Shown: positions 7,481 through 10,256 of the stretch, one piece after another
How positions within the stretch are numbered: position 1 is the first letter of the stretch
Layout: each line of letters begins with the position of its first letter
Source: an uncultured Chloroflexota bacterium
GTDB taxonomy: Bacteria; Chloroflexota; Limnocylindria; Limnocylindrales; CSP1-4
Direction: 5' to 3'
Length of the DNA stretch: 10,256 bases
Assembly (NCBI GenBank): GCA_903928275.1
Contig: CAIYQJ010000014.1
Coordinates: forward strand, 1-10,256
The notes under the pieces: generated by a model
The model's input: only the letters and a program-made list of their open reading frames with translations
Databases searched by the model: none
Told to the model about the DNA's origin: nothing
Program-made: the position numbers and the translations under genes

Positions 7481-7683
7481 AGGCGATCGTCTGCTCCCGG
7501 TACGGTCTGCCGGACGTCCTGCGGCGCGAGGAACGCGCGACCCCGGTTCCTCGGAAGAACGCGGTGCGCATCCGCATCCTGGCGACCGCTGTGACGTCGG
7601 TCGCTCGAGGAGTCGGTGACGAGGGTGGGATCTCCCCCGTGATCGACCGGGCCGATCCCCGCTGCGATCGCCTGCAGGCATAG
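7477..7683 (+). pseudogene. Internally deleted MDR-family alcohol dehydrogenase/quinone reductase
   Basis: A 68-codon ORF starts with GTG behind GAGGGGA. Residues 1-43 (VKAIVCSRYGLPDVLRREER, then ATPVPRKNAV, RIRILATAVTSVA) follow the N-terminus of MDR-family NAD(P)-dependent alcohol dehydrogenases closely. Immediately after, GDEGGISPVIDR (48-59) matches the segment normally found near residue 280-300 of the same family (G-K-I-x-P-V-I-D-R). About 240 residues, including the NAD(P)-binding Rossmann fold, are therefore missing. The end (ADPRCDRLQA) has lost the family's C-terminus, perhaps by a further frameshift: the +1 frame there reads PIPAAIACRH, faintly like PLxxIAEAH. No catalytic function is possible. 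It still overlaps the DUF4386 stop and ends 14 bp before the methyltransferase start. Confidence 0.72.
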
Positions 7684-7697
7684 TGGCTGCTGGCGCG

Positions 7698-8267
7698 ATG
7701 GACAAGCTCGTGGTGATCCTCTTCGCGTGCGCCTGGGGCGGCGTGGAGGTCTACTCGCAGATGCGGCAGCGCAGGCGGCGCGGCGGCGCGACCACCCCTG
7801 CAGACAGGGGGAGTCTGATCATGCTGTACGCCTGCATCACGGTGGGCTATGGCATCGCCTTCGCGATGAGCTACTCGCCCCATGGACGCCTGCCAGTGGG
7901 GCAGCCGTTCTGGCTGGTCGTAGGGGCGGCGTTCGTCGCCGGAGGACTCTGGATCCGGCGCAGCGCGATGGCGACCCTCGCCGCGTACTTCACCTATCAG
8001 GTCGAGATCAAGGCCGACCACCGGTTGGTCGAGGAGGGTCTCTATCGGCGCATCCGACATCCCGGATACCTGGGGCAGCTGCTCGTCTTCCTGGGCATCG
8101 GCCTGGCTCTCGCGAACTGGCTGTCGATCGTGGGACTGCTCGTGCCGGTGATATTCGGCTTCGCGTGGCGGATCCGCGTGGAAGAGGCGGCCCTGCGGGC
8201 AGAGTTCGGGGAGCGGTTCGATGACTACTGCAGGCGGACCCGACCCCTGATCCCCTGGGTCTACTGA
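7698..8267 (+). CDS. Isoprenylcysteine carboxylmethyltransferase (ICMT)-like membrane methyltransferase
   Basis: The protein is 189 residues from ATG 7698; GTG 7683 would add five residues and has no better ribosome-binding site. It has four hydrophobic segments (about 3-20, 40-58, 70-100, 127-157) and the ICMT/PEMT signature: HRLVEEGLYRRIRHPGYLG (108-126, with RHPxY binding the SAM carboxylate and adenosine in the family), then RIRVEEAALRAEFGERFDDY (158-177) and the end RPLIPWVY. Bacterial members are integral-membrane SAM-dependent methyltransferases of mostly unknown substrates; true prenylcysteine substrates are not expected. It closes the operon. No clear terminator follows its stop at 8267. 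Confidence 0.88.
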   Translation: MDKLVVILFACAWGGVEVYSQMRQRRRRGGATTPADRGSLIMLYACITVGYGIAFAMSYSPHGRLPVGQPFWLVVGAAFVAGGLWIRRSAMATLAAYFTYQVEIKADHRLVEEGLYRRIRHPGYLGQLLVFLGIGLALANWLSIVGLLVPVIFGFAWRIRVEEAALRAEFGERFDDYCRRTRPLIPWVY

Positions 8268-8614
8268 CGCCTCGGGTTGGAGGGGCGCTCATCGGCGGGG
8301 TGCGGGCCGACGTCACGGCTCTTGCGCCGAGTCTCCTCGTCGGACATGGCGGGGACATCCCAGATGCCGTCTCAGATCTTGCGCGGCTTCAGGTCTGGCC
8401 GATCCGGACTGGGCTCCATCTCGCGCGACGTCCGCGTGCGCCAGCACAGGCACGCGCGCGCGGACCGGGCAGTTGCCACGCCCGCAGGCGTCGCCCATTG
8501 GCGCGTTCCGACCGGATTCGGCGCGCATGCATCGACGAACAGGGGTCAATAGGGGTCATCTCTCCGCCGGAACGCGCCAAGGCGGCCGAAGTCGGCGCGG
8601 TTCACGGGGGAGAG
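8268..8614. other. 347-bp region without a convincing gene, chromosomal side of the attachment-site scar
   Basis: No gene is supported here. Open frames exist on both strands because of the GC content, but none has a family pattern, ribosome-binding site or hydrophobic or domain structure. A 28-codon minus-strand ORF (8347-8261, MSDEETRRKSRDVGPHPADE...) is hydrophilic and has no ribosome-binding site. A tandem AGGGGTCA repeat lies at 8541-8558. The compact palindrome GCCGAAGTCGGC (8585-8596) has too small a loop to be a clear terminator for the tRNA on the minus strand. Confidence 0.5.
8541..8558. repeat. AGGGGTCA direct repeat, period 10
   Basis: AGGGGTCA at 8541-8548 is repeated at 8551-8558 after the dinucleotide AT. 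The spacing puts both copies on the same DNA face. It lies about 57 bp left of the tRNA fragment's CCA end. Function unknown; chance is possible. Confidence 0.4.
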
Positions 8615-8659
8615 TGGAGCCGACACTCGGATTCGAACCGAGGACCTGCTGTTTACGAA
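8615..8659 (-). other. 3' fragment of a tRNA-Thr (anticodon CGU): attachment-site remnant
   Basis: Read on the minus strand from 8659: anticodon loop TTCGTAA (8659-8653), 3' anticodon strand ACAGC (8652-8648), variable loop AGGTC (8647-8643), T-arm CTCGG-TTCGAAT-CCGAG (8642-8626, perfect), acceptor 3' strand TGTCGGC (8625-8619), discriminator T (8618) and encoded CCA (8617-8615). Position counting gives anticodon CGT, i.e. Thr. To the right of 8659 the expected partner GCTGT is absent (CGCCC instead) and no D-arm or acceptor strand GCCGACA is found at tRNA spacing. Only the 3' half exists, cut at the anticodon loop. This is the form left at the distal end when a tyrosine-integrase element enters a tRNA gene: chromosome lies on the 3' side (left), element on the other (right). 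The amino-acid identity is less sure if part of the loop is element-derived. Confidence 0.78.
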
Positions 8660-8670
8660 GGGCGAGGTCC
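8642..8670. other. Putative integrase core site: inverted repeat centred on the anticodon
   Basis: GGACCT (8642-8647) and AGGTCC (8665-8670) are perfect 6-bp inverted arms around 17 bp, with their centre at 8656, the middle base of the anticodon. Tyrosine recombinases bind two inverted core-type sites around a 6-8 bp crossover region, and many tRNA-targeting integrases cross over in the anticodon loop. The left arm comes from the tRNA, the right arm from the presumed element. Assignment is by position and symmetry only. Confidence 0.45.
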
Positions 8671-8687
8671 GCTCACGGCCCGGGTAA

Positions 8688-8705
8688 TGCAACGTTCTGC
8701 AACGT
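8688..8705. repeat. TGCAACGT direct repeat, period 10, next to the att scar
   Basis: TGCAACGT at 8688-8695 recurs at 8698-8705, separated by TC, 18 bp right of the core inverted repeat and on the element side. Helically phased short direct repeats beside att cores are often integrase arm-type or excisionase sites, so that is one possible role. Two copies alone do not establish it. Confidence 0.45.
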
Positions 8706-8781
8706 CCCCGAGCACGGCTCGCAGCGACGCCGCTCCGCACGCGATCGGACGGACCGCGTTGATCGAGAAAGGCGGGGCGCA

Positions 8782-8799
8782 TAAACCATTCATGGTTTA
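8782..8799. promoter_or_regulatory. Candidate operator of the toxin-antitoxin pair: 8-2-8 perfect palindrome
   Basis: TAAACCATTCATGGTTTA has perfect 8-bp arms around TC and stands out as AT-rich in this GC-rich DNA. It ends 11 bp before the AGGAGG of the antitoxin gene. A weak -35 TTGATC (8759-8764) lies 17 bp before TAAACC, so the palindrome would overlap the -10 region. Antitoxins with a DNA-binding domain usually repress their own promoter at such sites. Confidence 0.6.
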
Positions 8800-8820
8800 C
8801 GATGGGCGCAGGAGGACCCC

Positions 8821-9432
8821 GTGGCTGACATCGTGAGCGCCTTCAGCACCAACGAAGCCCGAGCGCTGACCGGCGTCAGCCTGCGTCGGCTGCAGTACTG
8901 GGACGAGACGGACTTCATCCGGCCGTCGGTGGCCGCACGGGAAGGTCGGGGGTCGCCGCGTCTCTACTCGTTCCGCGACCTCGTCGCTCTCCGGATTGTC
9001 GCGCGCCTCAGGGGCCAGCTCTCGCTCCAGGCATTGCGCAAGCTCAAGAGCGCGCTGGACGTCGATGCGCCGTTCGCGACCGTTCGCTTCGCCCTTCTGC
9101 CCGGCGGCGAGGTCGTCTACCTCGGCCCCGGCGGCCAGGTCGAGTCGGTCCGACAGCCGGGTCAGATCATCATGACGTTCGAGATCGCGCTCGAGGAGAT
9201 CAGGGCCGACCTCACCGAGTCGATCCGCAGGCTCCGCGAGCGCACCGGGATCGGCGAGGTGTCGAAGCGCCGCGGCGTGCTGGCGGGCCAGGTCGCTGTC
9301 GCCGGGACGCGCATGACGCCGGGCGCGATCCGCCGGATGGCCCGCGGCGGATGGTCCGTCGAGCGGATGCTCGAGGAATACCCGGAGCTCCGCGCGGAAG
9401 ACGTCGACGCCGCTCTCCGCCGCGCGGGCTGA
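8821..9432 (+). CDS. VapB45-like antitoxin: MerR-type HTH plus DUF433 domain
   Basis: This 203-residue protein starts with GTG at 8821, with AGGAGG 5 bp upstream. Residues about 8-63 form a MerR-like DNA-binding region (FSTNEARALTGVSLRRLQYW, then PRLYSFRDLVALRIVARLR). A linker with a beta-rich stretch (about 84-125) follows. Residues about 147-201 form a DUF433 domain (GVLAGQVAVAGTRMTPGAIR, then a GGWSVERMLEEYPELRAEDV stretch). This architecture is that of the Mycobacterium tuberculosis VapB45 (Rv2018) type antitoxin, which pairs with a PIN-like toxin, as happens here: the toxin gene begins 5 bp after the stop. The palindrome at 8782-8799 is its likely operator. It is the first gene to the right of the tRNA scar, as expected for cargo that stabilises an island. 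Confidence 0.85.
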   Translation: MADIVSAFSTNEARALTGVSLRRLQYWDETDFIRPSVAAREGRGSPRLYSFRDLVALRIVARLRGQLSLQALRKLKSALDVDAPFATVRFALLPGGEVVYLGPGGQVESVRQPGQIIMTFEIALEEIRADLTESIRRLRERTGIGEVSKRRGVLAGQVAVAGTRMTPGAIRRMARGGWSVERMLEEYPELRAEDVDAALRRAG

Positions 9433-9437
9433 CAGAG

Positions 9438-9773
9438 GTGGACTGCCTCCTCGACAACAACGTGCCGAGGAGCGTCACCCATCTCCTGCGGGATCGCGCG
9501 TGGGACGCGATCGAGGTGCGTGACGCGCTCGCGCCGGACGCTCCCGATGCCGAAGTGCTCGCCTACGCGCGGGTGACGGGTCGTGTCCTCATCACGCACG
9601 ATCGCGGACTCGCTCGTCGCGCTCGGGCCGAGGGACATCCGCTCGTCTGGCTTCGCACGGCAGAAACCGAGGATCGCGACCGACTCGCCAGCGAGCTCCA
9701 CGAGATCGAGGTGGCCCTCGATCGCGGCGTCGCTGAGATCCAGGTGCTGAAGCACGAAGTGCGCATCCTCTGA
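9438..9773 (+). CDS. VapC45-like/DUF5615 PIN-like toxin (putative RNase)
   Basis: This 111-residue protein starts with GTG at 9438. The conserved family start (VDCLLDNNVPRSVTHLLRDR) fixes the start despite a poor ribosome-binding site, so translation is probably coupled to the antitoxin stop 5 bp before. Key acidic residues of the PIN-like fold are visible: Asp6 in LLDNNVP, Asp38/Glu39 in DAEVLAYAR, and Asp55 in LITHDRGLARRA. The DUF5615/VapC45 PIN-like group is predicted to cleave RNA with Mg2+ and to be neutralised by its DUF433 partner. Length fits the family (about 110-140). The C-terminal helical part (80-111) is charged. No RNA target can be inferred. Confidence 0.82.
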   Translation: MDCLLDNNVPRSVTHLLRDRAWDAIEVRDALAPDAPDAEVLAYARVTGRVLITHDRGLARRARAEGHPLVWLRTAETEDRDRLASELHEIEVALDRGVAEIQVLKHEVRIL

Positions 9774-9791
9774 CCTCGATGGCATCAGAGG
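9767..9791 (+). terminator. Hairpin across the toxin stop codon, possible weak terminator
   Basis: CCTCTGA (9767-9773) pairs perfectly with TCAGAGG (9785-9791) around an 11-nt loop. The stem contains the toxin gene's stop codon. No T-run follows, so it may act as a U-less terminator, an mRNA-stability hairpin, or nothing. Confidence 0.3.
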
Positions 9792-9847
9792 CGCCCGCAT
9801 CCGGTGCGTCACGTGGCCGGCGGCACCCGAGCTGGCACGCGGCCGGA

Positions 9848-9853
9848 TAGAGT
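9848..9853 (+). promoter_or_regulatory. Candidate -10 element in front of the hsdM leader ORF
   Basis: TAGAGT fits TANNNT and ends seven bases before the ATG at 9861, which has no Shine-Dalgarno sequence. This geometry matches the TAACAT-GTG arrangement of the regulator at 620-634 and suggests leaderless transcription of the hsd operon. No -35 is obvious. Confidence 0.35.
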
Positions 9854-9860
9854 TGCGGCC

Positions 9861-9938
9861 ATGCTGGGGGCCGTGATCGGAACGGGCATCTCGGGCAGGC
9901 GCCTCGCGCGGCTGCGGCTTCGCAGGTGCCACCGATGA
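9861..9938 (+). CDS. Possible 25-residue leader peptide overlapping hsdM
   Basis: This short ORF reads MLGAVIGTGISGRRLARLRL followed by RRCHR, Arg-rich at its end. Its TGA overlaps the hsdM ATG as ATGA (9935-9938), and a -10-like TAGAGT lies seven bases before its own ATG. I recognise no family. The arrangement fits a leaderless leader ORF that carries ribosomes to hsdM, whose own ribosome-binding site (AGGTG, 9924-9928) is modest. It may be a chance ORF. Confidence 0.3.
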   Translation: MLGAVIGTGISGRRLARLRLRRCHR

Positions 9939-10256
9939 CCGAGGCCCGCCCGAGCCCGAACAACCACGCCGGCCTCATCTGGTCGATCGCCGATCTTCTG
10001 CGCGGCGACTACAAGCAGTCCGAGTACGGCCGGGTCATCCTCCCGCTCGTCGTCCTCCGACGCCTCGACTGCGTCCTCGAGCCCTCGAAGAAGCAGGTCC
10101 TCGACCGCCTCCAGGCGCTCAAGGGCCAGGTCGAGAACGTCGGCCCGGTCCTCCAGGCGATCACCGGGATCGAGGTCTACAACACCAGCCGCCTCACCCT
10201 CCGGGGCATCCTCGCGGACCCGGCGCAGGTCGCGGGGAACCTTCGCGCCTGGGTCG
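9935..10256 (+). CDS. hsdM: Type I restriction-modification system methylase subunit HsdM, N-terminal part
   Basis: The 107 codons before the window end read MTEARPSPNNHAGLIWSIAD, then LLRGDYKQSEYGRVILPLVV, LRRLDCVLEPSKK, ITGIEVYNTSRLTLRGILAD and PAQVAGNLRAWV. The WSIADLLRGDYKQSEYGRVILP, LRRLDCVLEPSK and YNTS segments are the hallmark of the HsdM N-terminal helical domain (N6-adenine methylase of type I systems). HsdM with the specificity subunit HsdS modifies the target adenine, and adding HsdR gives the restriction enzyme. The SAM-binding and NPPF catalytic motifs lie beyond the window, as hsdS and hsdR would. It follows the toxin-antitoxin pair by 161 bp on the island side of the tRNA scar. 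Confidence 0.93.
   Translation, partial: MTEARPSPNNHAGLIWSIADLLRGDYKQSEYGRVILPLVVLRRLDCVLEPSKKQVLDRLQALKGQVENVGPVLQAITGIEVYNTSRLTLRGILADPAQVAGNLRAWV

Noticed and set aside
5609..7705. Minus-strand open frame of 698 codons
   Set aside because: It lies antisense to the ABC ATPase, the small protein and DUF4386 genes, which have clear families and ribosome-binding sites. Its composition (Arg, Pro, Ser, Asp rich, no domains) is that of a GC-rich shadow.
8261..8347. 28-codon minus-strand ORF (MSDEETRRKSRDVGPH...)
   Set aside because: It is hydrophilic and neat, but has no ribosome-binding site or known family and overlaps the methyltransferase end.
8300..8836. Plus-strand open frame of 178 codons containing RHSDSNRGPAVYE, and an overlapping one with TLGFEPRTCCLRR
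   Set aside because: These peptide strings are what results from translating the antisense of a tRNA T-arm and are a well-known annotation artefact. The frame also runs through the operator and into the antitoxin start.
1..10256. CRISPR arrays, insertion sequences, full rRNA or tRNA genes, riboswitches
   Set aside because: No regularly spaced repeat array, no transposase-like frame or terminal inverted repeats, and no complete tRNA cloverleaf or rRNA signature were seen.

Overview
This is a high-GC window whose gene content resembles Chloroflexota or another soil or sediment high-GC lineage. The hints are a giant MalT/LuxR-type ATPase regulator opening with the 'ATKLYIPPSRRR' signature, DUF4386-type membrane proteins, and starts that look leaderless. 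The lineage is an inference, not something the sequence proves.

Left part (1-3313): two divergent genes share a 174-bp control region. On the minus strand is the N-terminal part of a polytopic membrane protein with an HExxH zinc-protease motif (HELSH). Its reading frame is broken by an apparent single-base loss near 351. On the plus strand is an 893-residue MalT/LuxR-family regulator (STAND-type ATPase, TPR-like region, C-terminal LuxR helix-turn-helix). Between them lie an 18-bp palindrome and an 11-bp tandem repeat that could be an operator.

Middle part (3600-8267): one tight co-directional operon follows the regulator. Its order is a tiny remnant of a zinc-type alcohol dehydrogenase/quinone reductase (MDR family), a six-TM DUF4386-like protein, an FtsX/MacB-type ABC permease, a LolD/MacB-type ATPase, a small conserved soluble protein, a DUF4386 membrane protein, a second internally deleted MDR pseudogene, and an isoprenylcysteine-carboxylmethyltransferase (ICMT)-like membrane methyltransferase. 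Start/stop overlaps of ATGA or GTGA type recur. The two MDR relics, each touching a DUF4386-like gene, suggest duplicated cassettes that have lost their oxidoreductase.

Right part (about 8615-10256): a lone 3' part of a tRNA-Thr (anticodon CGU), from anticodon loop to CCA, lies on the minus strand with unrelated DNA where its 5' half should be. A 6-bp inverted repeat is centred exactly on the anticodon, and a 10-bp-period direct repeat lies just to the right. I read this as the attachment-site scar of an island that extends rightward beyond the window. The first cargo genes are a VapB45/VapC45-like toxin-antitoxin pair behind a perfect palindrome, then the start of a type I restriction-modification methylase (hsdM) behind a 25-codon overlapping leader ORF. 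The system worth attention is therefore a defence island entering at a tRNA-Thr anticodon loop, next to a chromosomal MalT-LuxR/ABC operon carrying decayed oxidoreductase relics.
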